Source: Myxococcales bacterium
Lineage (GTDB): Bacteria; Myxococcota_A; Polyangia; Haliangiales; Haliangiaceae
Reading direction: 5' to 3'
Assembly (NCBI GenBank): GCA_016794525.1
Contig: JAEUJY010000141.1
Location: 186,001 to 250,000, forward strand
DNA: 64,000 bases
Part shown: one piece after another, positions 38,568-51,146 of the stretch
Layout: each line of letters begins with the position of its first letter
Numbering within the stretch: position 1 is the first letter of the stretch
Translations under genes and position numbers: made by a program
Notes under the pieces: model-generated
Databases searched by the model: none
What the model was told of the DNA's origin: nothing
What the model saw: only the letters and a program-made list of their open reading frames with translations

Positions 38568-39839
38568 ATGCCCAAGCTCACGTCCCTGGTCGGCACCGTC
38601 GCGCTGGTCGGAGTCATCGGCGCCGCTGGCTGCGTCGAGGATCCCGAGGACCTCGGCGTCGCCGAGGGCGACGCCACGATCACCCAGATCCTCCGCAACG
38701 GGACCTACATCCCCAACGGGACCTACATCCCTAACGGGACCTACATCCCCAACGGGACCTACATCCCCAACGGGACCTACATCCCCAACGGCACCGGCGG
38801 CTACAGCTACGGGACGATGATCCAGAACGTGTACCTGCGGGCTGGCACGCTCGACGGCCTCACCGCGCCGGACCCGGTCCAGAACGGCGAGTCGCTGATC
38901 GGCGGCTACGTCGACCAGGGCTCGCTGAACATGCTCAGCCCGACTCGCGGCTGGCTCACCAACGCCGCCTTGGTGGGCACCACGATGAAGGCCAACCTGT
39001 ACGGCGGCGGCACCGGCTTCCTCACCGTGCGGATCGACTCGGTCGAGCAGGCGCCGGATCCGACGCCGAGCTGGTACTGCCCGACGCCGGACAGCTGCGT
39101 CAACGTGTCGGCCAACGAGAACGCCGACCTGTACCGGTTCGGGCTGTCGTGGCTGTCGCCCGCGCACTTCGAGCGCCGCGGGTTCACCAACGTCTACGTG
39201 CCCGCGAGCTGGCAGCCGTTCTGCCCGGGCGGCAACAAGGCGCTGGTGTCCGAGGGCAAGTGGCGCATCGGCCAGCGCAGCGACGGCTACCTGCTCGACC
39301 TCGGCTTCGACACCACGATCGCGCAGGGCGGGCTCGGCACGTTCTCGTGCGAGGGCACTGGGCCGGTCGCCAAGTGCATGGCCGCCGGCTACAAGCCGTG
39401 GAAGTCGTTCTCGAAGACCACCTGCACCAAGTACGGCTGCACGACCTCGACCCGCGGCGGCCCCGACCTGCTGCAGGCCTGCGTGCGCATGCTGCGCGCC
39501 GACTACTGCGGCACCGGCGAGACGATGACCACCGACGGCACGCTGATCGATCCCACCGATCGGTGGAACGTCGTCGGCGCGTACACGACGACCTGGGGCT
39601 ACGAGGCCGAGTGGGAGTCCGACGGGGCGCGCTGCATCAGCGCCGCGCGTTACCCGCTGCTCGCGCCGTTCGCCGACCCGAGCAACCCGCTGTACAACGA
39701 CCCGCGCTACGCCAAGTGCCGCACGATCTACGCGACCAGCCAGCAGATGGCGCAGGCCGGGCAGCAGTGCGGGAGCCAGACCCGCGTCGACAACGGCACC
39801 GGCGGCTGGCTGGCCGACCGCTCGAGCTCGCTGCCCTGA
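38568..39839 (+). CDS. ADYC-domain lipoprotein with NGTYIP repeats
   Basis: This 423-aa lipoprotein (signal MPKLTSLVGTVALVGVIGAA, lipobox Cys 22) is anchored at an envelope membrane. After an acidic linker, residues 44-73 are five exact NGTYIP hexapeptide repeats encoded by near-identical 18-bp units. The rest includes the ADYC signature CVRMLRADYCGTGE, many paired cysteines (about ten in 420 residues), aromatic-rich beta segments and WNVVGAYTTTWGYEAEWESD. ADYC-domain proteins are a myxobacterial surface family of unknown function. Its end meets the convergent xthA gene with no gap. Confidence 0.86.
   Translation: MPKLTSLVGTVALVGVIGAAGCVEDPEDLGVAEGDATITQILRNGTYIPNGTYIPNGTYIPNGTYIPNGTYIPNGTGGYSYGTMIQNVYLRAGTLDGLTAPDPVQNGESLIGGYVDQGSLNMLSPTRGWLTNAALVGTTMKANLYGGGTGFLTVRIDSVEQAPDPTPSWYCPTPDSCVNVSANENADLYRFGLSWLSPAHFERRGFTNVYVPASWQPFCPGGNKALVSEGKWRIGQRSDGYLLDLGFDTTIAQGGLGTFSCEGTGPVAKCMAAGYKPWKSFSKTTCTKYGCTTSTRGGPDLLQACVRMLRADYCGTGETMTTDGTLIDPTDRWNVVGAYTTTWGYEAEWESDGARCISAARYPLLAPFADPSNPLYNDPRYAKCRTIYATSQQMAQAGQQCGSQTRVDNGTGGWLADRSSSLP
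38697..38795 (+). repeat. 18-bp in-frame tandem repeat (NGTYIP x5)
   Basis: Five units of AACGGGACCTACATCCCC (one with T as the last base) lie at 38697-38786, followed by a partial AACGG. The repeat is a multiple of three, so copy-number change would keep the ADYC lipoprotein in frame and alter only the length of its stalk. The DNA identity is higher than codon choice would require, which points to recent expansion. Confidence 0.95.
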
Positions 39840-40604
39840 TCAGCCCAGCGTGACGGTCACCGGCGCGTGGTCCGACGCGTCGTGGCCCTTGCGCGCCTCG
39901 CGATCGATCGTGCAGGCGGTGGCGCGCGCCGCGACCGCGGCGTCGGCGAGGAAGTGATCGATGCGCAGGCCCTGGTCCTTGAAGAACTGCGCGCCGCGGT
40001 GGTCCCACCACGAGAACGCGCGCAGCTCGGGGTGGAGGGCGCGGAACACGTCGGTCAGGCCCCAGCCGAGCAGCGCGCGGAGCGCCGCGCGCTCGGCGTC
40101 GCTGCACAGCACCTCGCCGGCCCACTTCTTCGGATCGTGCACGTCGAGGTCGGCCGGCGCGATGTTCCAGTCGCCGCCCAGCACCAGCGGCTGCGCGCGA
40201 TCGTGGCGATCGAGCCAGCGCAAGAGCCCGGCCAGCCACGCCAGCTTGTAGGCGTACTTGTCGCTGCCGACCGCCTGGCCGTTGGGCACGTAGACCGACG
40301 CGACGCGCACGCCGTCGACGGTGCCGGCGATCAGCCGGGCCTGCTCGTCGAGCGCCGCCTCGCCGAGGCCGGTCGTCACGTCGGCGATCGGCCCGCGCGC
40401 CGCGATCGCGACGCCGTTGTAGGACTTCTGGCCGTGGATCGCGACCTGGTAGCCGCGGCTGGTGAACAGCTCGTGCGGGAACCCGGCGTCCTCGACCTTG
40501 GTCTCCTGCAGGCAGATGCAGTCGGGTTGGGCGGCGTCGAGCCACGCCCCCAGGCGGGCCGCCCGGGCCCGGATCGAGTTGACGTTCCACGTGACGAGGC
40601 GCAT
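39840..40604 (-). CDS. xthA: Exodeoxyribonuclease III
   Basis: This 254-aa enzyme should cut DNA at abasic sites and remove 3' blocks during base-excision repair. Motifs in order are MRLVTWNVNSIRARAARL, the metal ligand in CICLQETKVED, YNGVAIAARG, VYVPNGQAVGSDKYAYKL, GGDWNIAPADLDVHDPKKW, and the C-terminal RIDHFLAD and SDHAPVTVTL with the catalytic His. The length and order are normal for the family. I start it at MRLVTWN; a longer Met upstream adds an out-of-family stretch. It is divergent by only 35 bp from the protease gene. Confidence 0.96.
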   Translation of the reverse strand: MRLVTWNVNSIRARAARLGAWLDAAQPDCICLQETKVEDAGFPHELFTSRGYQVAIHGQKSYNGVAIAARGPIADVTTGLGEAALDEQARLIAGTVDGVRVASVYVPNGQAVGSDKYAYKLAWLAGLLRWLDRHDRAQPLVLGGDWNIAPADLDVHDPKKWAGEVLCSDAERAALRALLGWGLTDVFRALHPELRAFSWWDHRGAQFFKDQGLRIDHFLADAAVAARATACTIDREARKGHDASDHAPVTVTLG

Positions 40605-40639
40605 CGACCGGACCCTATCACCTGGGCGATAGTCGGCCC

Positions 40640-42001
40640 ATGCGCTCGCTGGCACTCGTCCTGGCCGCCTCGGCGGCGTGCACCACCGTCGACTTCGGCG
40701 CCGCCGAGCAGCCGGTGGTCGGCGCCGAGCTGGCCACCGACGATCCCGGGGTCGTCGCGCTGATGACGTCCCAGGGCCGGGTGTTCTGCACCGGCACGCT
40801 GGTCTCGCCCGAGACGGTGCTGACCGCGGCCCACTGCATCGCCGAGGCCGCGGGCGATCCGGCGGTGGCGGCGTTCTTCGGCGACGACGCCACCTCGACC
40901 GGCGCGCGGGTCAGCGTCGACGACTACGCCGCCCACCCCGGCTGGACCGGCGACCTGGCCGGCGGCCACGACCTCGCGGTGCTGCACCTGGTGTCGCCGC
41001 AGCCGCTGGCGCTGGTCAAGCCGATGAACACCACCGACCTGGCGGCGTTCGTCGGCGCCGACTACCGCGTCGTCGGGTTCGGCATCCACGACCGCACGAC
41101 CCGCGAGCTCGACGGCAAGAAGCGCGTCGGGCAGATGCGGATCGCGCGGCTCGACGGCGACTACCTCGAGGCCGAGGACGTCGACGCCGATCAGGCCACC
41201 GCGATCTGCCAGGGCGACTCGGGCGGCCCCGGCTTCATCATGGTCGGCGGCGTCGAGGTGCTGGCCGGCACCCACTCGTACTCGATCCAGGGCTGCTTCA
41301 ACCCGTCGGGCGACGCCCGCCCCGACCTGTACATGACCTCGTTCATCCAGCCGTACATCGACAGCCACGATCGCACCTGCCGCGCCGACGGCCTGTGCGT
41401 GCGGCTCGGCTGCTCGGCCGACCCCGACTGCCAGCCGTGCGGCGCCGACGGCACCTGCGCCACCGGTTGCCCGCTGCCCGATCCCGACTGCCCGACGGCC
41501 GCCCTCGGCGAGATCTGCCAGGCCGACACCCAGTGCGCGACCGGGCAGTGCATCGCCTGGCACGGCGACGTCCACACCCAGTTCTGCTCGCAGCCGTGCG
41601 CCGGCCCCGCCGACTGCCCGACGCCGGGCATGAGCTGCGCCGCGGTGCCGGGCGAGGGCATGGTCTGCACCTACGCCGGCCCGCCGCCGGGCGCGCTGGG
41701 CCAGGCGTGCGCGGCGCCGGTCGAGTGCGCCGAGTACAGCTGCGTCGACAGCGTCTGCACCTACCCGTGCGACATCCCGCGCGGCCTGCTGTGCCCCGAG
41801 GGCTTCACCTGCGACACCCGCGATCAAGGTGCCAGCTACAACTGCTTCGCGACCGCGCCCACCGGCGACGACGACGGCGGCTGCTGCTCGTCCTCGTCGG
41901 GCGGGCCGACCTCGATCGGCCTCACGCTCGGCCTGGCCGCGCTGGCCCGGCGCCGGCGCCGTCGACGGTCGGCCGGCGATGGCCCGACGCAGGAGTGCTA
42001 G
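40640..42001 (+). CDS. Trypsin-like serine protease with MYXO-CTERM anchor
   Basis: This 453-aa exported protein has an S1 peptidase domain: TAAHC with His65, HDLAVL with Asp111, and GDSGGP with Ser194. The N-terminal signal (MRSLALVLAASAAC) may be a lipoprotein type. A disulfide-rich region with 20 or more cysteines (residues 235-400, CSADPDCQPCGADGTCATGC) follows. It ends with GGCCSSSS, a short hydrophobic helix and a run of eight arginines, the MYXO-CTERM sorting signal, so it is probably displayed on the cell surface. Nearby genes at 42011 and 44316 carry the same type of tail. A predatory or surface-proteolysis role is plausible. Confidence 0.9.
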   Translation: MRSLALVLAASAACTTVDFGAAEQPVVGAELATDDPGVVALMTSQGRVFCTGTLVSPETVLTAAHCIAEAAGDPAVAAFFGDDATSTGARVSVDDYAAHPGWTGDLAGGHDLAVLHLVSPQPLALVKPMNTTDLAAFVGADYRVVGFGIHDRTTRELDGKKRVGQMRIARLDGDYLEAEDVDADQATAICQGDSGGPGFIMVGGVEVLAGTHSYSIQGCFNPSGDARPDLYMTSFIQPYIDSHDRTCRADGLCVRLGCSADPDCQPCGADGTCATGCPLPDPDCPTAALGEICQADTQCATGQCIAWHGDVHTQFCSQPCAGPADCPTPGMSCAAVPGEGMVCTYAGPPPGALGQACAAPVECAEYSCVDSVCTYPCDIPRGLLCPEGFTCDTRDQGASYNCFATAPTGDDDGGCCSSSSGGPTSIGLTLGLAALARRRRRRRSAGDGPTQEC

Positions 42002-42010
42002 AGTCGAGCG

Positions 42011-43333
42011 ATGCGCCGCCTCGGTCTCGTCGCGCTCGCCGCCGTCCTCGGCGCCGGCGTGGCCCACGCCAACGGCCGCTTCCCGCAGTCGGTGTCGGTC
42101 ACGTTCCGCCCCGGCACCCCGACCGACATCTACCTCGGCACCACGTTCGGCTTCTTGATCAGCCACGACGACGGCCACTTCGCGTGGCTGTGCGAGAAGA
42201 ACATCGGCTACGAGGGCACGTTCGATCCCAAGTACCGGATCGCCGCCGACGGCACGATCTACGCGACGACGTTCCGCGGCCTGCGGGTCAGCCGCGACGG
42301 CGGCTGCTCGTTCACCACCGCCACCGCCGATCGCCCGACCACCGACCCCGGCTACATCGCCGACATCTGGGTCGACGCCGTCGACGTCAGCGCCACCGGC
42401 GAGGTGTGGGTCGCGACCGCCGAGAGCGCGCGGGAGAACAACGTCTTCCACTCGACCGACGGCGCGCGGACCTTCGTCCCCACCGACAACCGGTCGATGC
42501 AGATCTGGTGGCGCAGCATCGCGGTGGCCCGCACCGACGCCCGCCGGGTCTACGTCACCGGCTACCAGGTCAACGTCGGCGGCGGCGACGCCGGGCCGAC
42601 CGCGCCGAGCGTCCACCTGCGGCGCACCACCGACGGCGGCGCCACCTGGGCCGAGCTGCCGGTCGCGGGGTTCACGCTGGGCGGCTCGCCGCTGATCCTG
42701 GTCGAGGCGGTGTCGCCGACCGACCCCGACGTGCTGTTCGTGCGCTCGGTGCGCGCCGCGCTGCCGGCGAAGGACAAGCTCTACCGCTCGACCGACGGCG
42801 GCATGAGCTTCACCGAGGTGCTGACCACCGACGACGCGATCCGCGGCGTCGTCGTGCGCGCCAGCGGCGAGGTGCTGGTCGCGACCCAGACCGCCGGGGT
42901 GTTCCACTCGACCGATGGCGGCGCCACGTTCACGCCGTTCACCGCGCCGCCCCAGGCCGCGTGCCTCGGTGATCGCGGCGACGCGCTGTTCGCGTGCGGC
43001 GCCAACTGGGACCCCGACCTGTTCTCGCTGGGCCGCTCGCCCGACGGCGCGGCGTGGACCAAGGTGTTCCGCTTCGTCGAGATGGTCGGCCCGCTGGCGT
43101 GCCCGGCCGGCACGCCCCAGCACGATCAGTGCGAGGCGCTGGAGTGGCCGGCGATCCGCGAGCAGTTCGGCATCAAGCCGCCGGTCGACGCCGGCGTCGA
43201 CGCCCCGGGCGGGCACGGCGGCAGCGACGGCTGTTGCGACGGCGGCGGCGCGGCCGCGCCGGTGCTGGTGGTGGGCGGCCTGGCCACGGCGCTGCTCTTG
43301 CGGCGCCGGCGCAAGCGCCCCTGCTGCGAGTGA
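42011..43333 (+). CDS. BNR/sialidase-type propeller with MYXO-CTERM tail
   Basis: This 440-aa surface protein has a signal peptide (MRRLGLVALAAVLGAGVAHA) and many BNR-like units with the S-x-D-G-G-x-T/S-F/W pattern: SHDDGHFAW, SRDGGCSF, STDGARTF, TTDGGATW, STDGGMSF and STDGGATF. That is a six- or seven-bladed propeller. The C-terminus (DGCCDGGG, hydrophobic helix, RRRRKR) is a MYXO-CTERM anchor. No sialidase active-site Arg triad can be identified, so a structural or binding role is likely. It follows the protease by nine bases, probably in the same operon. Confidence 0.86.
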   Translation: MRRLGLVALAAVLGAGVAHANGRFPQSVSVTFRPGTPTDIYLGTTFGFLISHDDGHFAWLCEKNIGYEGTFDPKYRIAADGTIYATTFRGLRVSRDGGCSFTTATADRPTTDPGYIADIWVDAVDVSATGEVWVATAESARENNVFHSTDGARTFVPTDNRSMQIWWRSIAVARTDARRVYVTGYQVNVGGGDAGPTAPSVHLRRTTDGGATWAELPVAGFTLGGSPLILVEAVSPTDPDVLFVRSVRAALPAKDKLYRSTDGGMSFTEVLTTDDAIRGVVVRASGEVLVATQTAGVFHSTDGGATFTPFTAPPQAACLGDRGDALFACGANWDPDLFSLGRSPDGAAWTKVFRFVEMVGPLACPAGTPQHDQCEALEWPAIREQFGIKPPVDAGVDAPGGHGGSDGCCDGGGAAAPVLVVGGLATALLLRRRRKRPCCE

Positions 43334-43346
43334 CGCGCGGCCGCGG

Positions 43347-43658
43347 CTACTTGCTCGACCGCGGCAGGTCCGAGATCGTGACCTTCGGGTCGAGGTAGGC
43401 CTTCAGCTTGCCCTCGATGTACTCGACGGCCTTCTTGCGCCAGAGGAACCCGGGGTCCTCGCCCTTGAACTGCACCGCGGTGGGGCCGACCGACATCTCG
43501 CCGTCGATCTTCACCACCAGGTACTTGCCGGCGAAGCGGGCCTTGTCGCCGTTCCACGTGACCTTGATGCCATGGCGATTGTGGAGGTACTCGCCCAGGA
43601 CTTCGAGGCGTGCACGCGCATCGCCGACCGGCAACGCGTGCTGGTAGTTGATCTCCAT
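43347..43658 (-). CDS. Polyhydroxyalkanoic-acid system family protein
   Basis: This small protein (103 aa) begins MEINYQHALPVGDARARLEV, has the VTWNGDKARFAGKYLVVKID core and ends with a helical segment (KAVEYIEGKLKAYLDPKV). I match it to the small PHA granule-associated family (TIGR02610 type), which has the same helix-strand-strand-helix layout and W-x-G-D motif. There are no PHA synthesis genes next to it, so a wider role in binding fatty acids or membranes is possible. It converges on the BNR propeller gene. Confidence 0.68.
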   Translation of the reverse strand: MEINYQHALPVGDARARLEVLGEYLHNRHGIKVTWNGDKARFAGKYLVVKIDGEMSVGPTAVQFKGEDPGFLWRKKAVEYIEGKLKAYLDPKVTISDLPRSSK

Positions 43659-43762
43659 GCGCCGAATGTAGCAAGGCGACGACGATCGTCAGCATCCGAT
43701 CGCGCCAAACCGCGCGCCTACATCGGCGGCGCGTAGCCCGCTACGCACCTCGGCAATTCCGT

Positions 43763-44230
43763 TCACGGGGCGCAGGGCGCGACGTCGTCGTGGGCGAACC
43801 GCCACCGCACCGCGCGGCCATCGATGCGGACTGCCTGGGCCTTCGTCAGCGGCGCGAACTCCGGGTCGCCGGTCAAGCGGACCCCGAGCGCCGAGATCGC
43901 CGGCTCGTGGCCGACCAGGATCACGGTGCCGTCGGGATCGAGCGCGGCCAGCGCCGCCATGACGTCGCCGGTGCGGCCCTCGGGCGCCAGCGCCGGCACG
44001 CAGTCGATCGGTCCGGTCCACTCCAGCGCCGCCGCCACCAGCTCGACGGTCATGACCGCGCGGGTCAGCGGGCTGGTCCACACCGCCGTCGGGGTGCAGT
44101 CGTGCCATCGCAGGCGGCGCCCCAGCTCGCGCGCCTGCTCGCGGCCGCTCGCGCTCAGCGGCCGGGCGTGGTCGGGCAGATCGCGGCGCTCCTCGATGGC
44201 GTGGGCGTGGCGCACCAGGAAGACGATCAC
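43763..44230 (-). CDS. sixA: Phosphohistidine phosphatase SixA
   Basis: This 155-aa protein is a histidine-phosphatase-superfamily enzyme with the SixA-type RHAHAIEERRDLPDHARPLS at residues 7-26, WTSPLTRAVMTVEL, and the second catalytic His in VILVGHEPAIS. SixA removes phosphate from histidine in HPt or PTS proteins. The start is GTG 44230, just before the RHAH motif; a longer ORF begins out of frame with the neighbours. No histidine-kinase genes are adjacent. Confidence 0.9.
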   Translation of the reverse strand: MIVFLVRHAHAIEERRDLPDHARPLSASGREQARELGRRLRWHDCTPTAVWTSPLTRAVMTVELVAAALEWTGPIDCVPALAPEGRTGDVMAALAALDPDGTVILVGHEPAISALGVRLTGDPEFAPLTKAQAVRIDGRAVRWRFAHDDVAPCAP

Positions 44231-44293
44231 GCCTCGAGCGTCGCGGCGGTCGACCGGCGCTGTCAACCACCTGCTACCCCGCGATTCCTTGTG

Positions 44294-44309
44294 CCGCCCC
44301 GCGGGGCGG
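44294..44309. promoter_or_regulatory. 16-bp perfect palindrome upstream of the fusion gene
   Basis: CCGCCCCGCGGGGCGG (44294-44309) is a perfect palindrome six bases before the ATG at 44316. Its right half contains the G-rich sequence (GGGGCGGG) that would act as the ribosome-binding site. It might form a translation-blocking hairpin or an operator, although GC-rich palindromes arise often in such a genome. Confidence 0.4.
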
Positions 44310-44315
44310 GTGACA

Positions 44316-48758
<4,443 letters not shown>

Positions 48759-48799
48759 CGCGGCGCGCGGGGGCCCCCTGCCCCCGGCGCGGCGCCCCG

Positions 48800-49234
48800 C
48801 TACGGCTTGCGCGTGACCTGCCAGTCGCCGGTCTGCAGCTGGCCGTTGGCGCTGACCTTGGTCTCGAAGCTGCCGCTGATGGTGTCGCCGGCGACGGTGC
48901 CGGTGAAGGTGGTCTGGACCTCGCAGCTGCAGTTGGGGTCGGTGTAGGGCGCGACCGAGCCGCTGATCTTGCCGCCCTCGACCGCGACGAACTCGATCTT
49001 CAGGGGCGGCGCGTCGGGCGCGCCCATGTGGATCTCGCCGATCGCGGTGTGCCGGCCCAGCTCGAGGGAGAAGTCGATCGTGCCGTCGCGGCCCGACTCG
49101 ACGCCGTGGTAGTCGCCGGTCCAGTCGCCGACGATCTTGGCCATCTCGTTGTCGTCGCCCTTGACCTCGACGGCCTTCTGGCTGCCGCCGCAGGCGCCCA
49201 GCACGATCGCGAACGTGAAGAGGAGGTTGCGCAT
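48800..49234 (-). CDS. Small lipoprotein of unknown function
   Basis: This 144-aa lipoprotein has the signal MRNLLFTFAIVLGAC and a mature domain of beta strands: MAKIVGDWTGDYHGVESGRD, TIDFSLELGRHTAIGEI, IEFVAVEGGKISGSV and a closing QTTFTGTVAGDTISGSF with two near-adjacent cysteines (CSC). The fold looks like a lipocalin-type or calycin barrel. No family was recognised. It converges on the OmpA fusion gene 41 bp away. Confidence 0.76.
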   Translation of the reverse strand: MRNLLFTFAIVLGACGGSQKAVEVKGDDNEMAKIVGDWTGDYHGVESGRDGTIDFSLELGRHTAIGEIHMGAPDAPPLKIEFVAVEGGKISGSVAPYTDPNCSCEVQTTFTGTVAGDTISGSFETKVSANGQLQTGDWQVTRKP

Positions 49235-49318
49235 GGGGGCGGATCTTGCCACAGCCCCCCGCCGGCGGTGCGGGCGACATCGGCGCGCACCGGGGCTGCG
49301 ATCGGGTAACGTCGCCCC

Positions 49319-50740
49319 GTGACCCTCACCCGACGCGACGCCCTCCGGGGCCTCGGCATGATCGTCGGCGGCGCCACCCTGGGCTGCGGTGGCGACGACG
49401 GCGCCGACGCGGCCGACGCCGCGGCTCCCGACGCCCGCCCGCTCGACGCCCGCCCGCCCGACGCGCCGCCGATCGACGCCGCGCCGATCGACGCGCCCAG
49501 CGCGGCCGCGATGCTGGCCGCCATCGACACCTTCGTGGTGCTGATGATGGAGAACCGCTCGTTCGACCACTACCTGGGCTCGCTGCGGCTGCTCGAGGGC
49601 CGCGCCGACTGCGACGGGCTGACCGGCAGCGAGTCGAACCCGGCGCCCGACGGCACGCCGGTGCCGGTGCACCGGCTCGACGACTTCACGCCGGCCGATC
49701 CGCCCCACGACTGGGACCCGTGCCACGCGCAGTGGAACCAGGGCGCCAACGACGGCTTCGTCCGCGCCCACGCCGGCGCGTCGCAGGCCGACGTGATGGG
49801 CTACCACACCCGGGCGCAGCTCCCGATCACCTACGCCGTCGCCGACGCCGGCGCGACCTGCGACCGGTGGTTCGCGTCGGTGATGGGCCCGACCTGGCCC
49901 AACCGGTTCTACCTGCACGGCGCGACCTCCAACGGCCGCCAGAGCAACCTGCCGGTGGTCGGGTTCCGCAGCATCTTCGACGCGCTCACCGACGCCGGGG
50001 TCAGCCACACCAACTACTACTCCGACGTCGCGTGGGCCGTCGGCGGCTACGCCAAGCTGTCCGGCAACGCGCCGATCGAGGACTTCTTCACCGCCGCCGC
50101 CGCCGGCACGCTGCCGAGCTACTCGCTGATCGACCCGGCGTTCTTCGGCGGCGGCGCCAACGACGACCACCCGTCGCACGACGTGCGGCTGGGCCAGGCG
50201 TTGATCGCCAGCGTCGTCAACGCGATCGCCGCGTCGCCGCAGTGGGGCCGGTGCCTGCTGATCATCACCTACGACGAGCACGGCGGCTTCTTCGATCACG
50301 TGCCGCCGCCGGTGACGCTCGACGAGCGCGCCGAGTTCCGGCAGCTGGGCTTCCGGGTGCCGACCCAGCTGATCGGCCCGACCGTGCGCCGCGGCGAGAT
50401 CGTCTCGACGCCGCTCGAGCACGCGTCGATCATCGCGACCTTGTGCCGGCGGTTCGGGATCGCGCCGCTCAACGCGCGCGTCACCGGCTCCAACGACGTC
50501 TCGGGCTGCCTCGACCCGGCGCGGCTCGGCGCCCCCCACGCGCCGCCGACCCTGCCGCCGGTGCCGATGGCGCGCGCCGCGCTGGCCAAGCGCCAGCCCT
50601 CCGACGCCCACGCCGAGCTGGCCGCCACCCTCGACGCGATGGACCTGCCGCCCGGCCTCGACCGCCGCGGCGACCCCGCCGTCACCGCGCGCTTCCTCGA
50701 CTGGGCCGAGCGCCTCGGCGCGATCCGCTGGACCGACTGA
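49319..50740 (+). CDS. Tat-exported phosphoesterase (phospholipase C family)
   Basis: This 473-aa enzyme belongs to the acid-phosphatase/non-haemolytic phospholipase C family (phosphoesterase, alkaline-phosphatase superfamily). It starts at GTG 49319 with a twin-arginine signal (LTRRDALRGLGMIVGGATLG), probably lipid-anchored at the following Cys. The metal and nucleophile motif ENRSFDHYLGSL is near residue 78; GPTWPNRFYLHGATSNG and the metal-binding YDEHGGFFDHVPPP follow. The Ala/Asp/Pro linker after the signal is low-complexity. Substrates (phospholipids or phosphate esters) cannot be told from sequence. A strong terminator hairpin follows. Confidence 0.9.
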   Translation: MTLTRRDALRGLGMIVGGATLGCGGDDGADAADAAAPDARPLDARPPDAPPIDAAPIDAPSAAAMLAAIDTFVVLMMENRSFDHYLGSLRLLEGRADCDGLTGSESNPAPDGTPVPVHRLDDFTPADPPHDWDPCHAQWNQGANDGFVRAHAGASQADVMGYHTRAQLPITYAVADAGATCDRWFASVMGPTWPNRFYLHGATSNGRQSNLPVVGFRSIFDALTDAGVSHTNYYSDVAWAVGGYAKLSGNAPIEDFFTAAAAGTLPSYSLIDPAFFGGGANDDHPSHDVRLGQALIASVVNAIAASPQWGRCLLIITYDEHGGFFDHVPPPVTLDERAEFRQLGFRVPTQLIGPTVRRGEIVSTPLEHASIIATLCRRFGIAPLNARVTGSNDVSGCLDPARLGAPHAPPTLPPVPMARAALAKRQPSDAHAELAATLDAMDLPPGLDRRGDPAVTARFLDWAERLGAIRWTD

Positions 50741-50746
50741 GTTTCA

Positions 50747-50773
50747 GGAGGTGCGTCGCCGCACCTCCCTTTT
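50747..50773 (+). terminator. Intrinsic terminator with U-tract
   Basis: GGAGGTGCG (50747-50755), a TCGC loop and CGCACCTCC (50760-50768) form a perfect 9-bp stem followed by CTTTT (50769-50773). It begins six bases after the phosphoesterase stop. TTTCAGGAGGTG occurs twice here (50742 and 50771), a short direct repeat 29 bp apart. Confidence 0.82.
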
Positions 50774-50784
50774 CAGGAGGTGGG

Positions 50785-51108
50785 TCAGTTGTCGGCCGGC
50801 GGCACGATCTCGAACCACAGCGTGCGGTCGCGGCTGCAGCGCTGGCAGCGCGCGCGCACCTCGCGGCGGCGCTGATCGTCGCTCGCGCGCGCGTCGTGGT
50901 CGAGCACCTTGAGCGGGCCGCCGCAGTGGCCGCACGGCACCGCCGCGGCGCGCGCCTCGATCACGACGGCGCTGTCGACGACGATCGGCCAGTCGCGGGC
51001 CCCGCCCGGCTCGAGCCGCGCGATCCGATCGCGGGTGCGGGTCGCCGCCTCGGCGGCGCGGTCGGCGGCGCGGCGCTCGGTGCGAGGGCGCGGTTTCTTC
51101 GAGGCCAC
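50785..51108 (-). CDS. Small zinc-ribbon protein
   Basis: This 107-aa protein starts at GTG 51108 (MASKKPRPRTERRAADRAAE) with a basic, helical N-terminus. A CGHCGG and a CQRCSR pair about 35 residues apart can hold one zinc. The ending WFEIVPPADN is hydrophobic. Such short basic zinc ribbons are usually nucleic-acid binding or transcription-related. No specific family was recognised. It is tail to tail with the phosphoesterase gene across the terminator. Confidence 0.65.
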   Translation of the reverse strand: MASKKPRPRTERRAADRAAEAATRTRDRIARLEPGGARDWPIVVDSAVVIEARAAAVPCGHCGGPLKVLDHDARASDDQRRREVRARCQRCSRDRTLWFEIVPPADN

Positions 51109-51146
51109 GGCGCGAGCCTGCCACAGCGCGCGGTACGATGGGCCGG

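Noticed and set aside
43824..44315. N-terminal extension of the Cys-rich/OmpA fusion protein
   Set aside because: It overlaps sixA on the opposite strand with no signal peptide. The Met at 44316 starts a lipoprotein signal.
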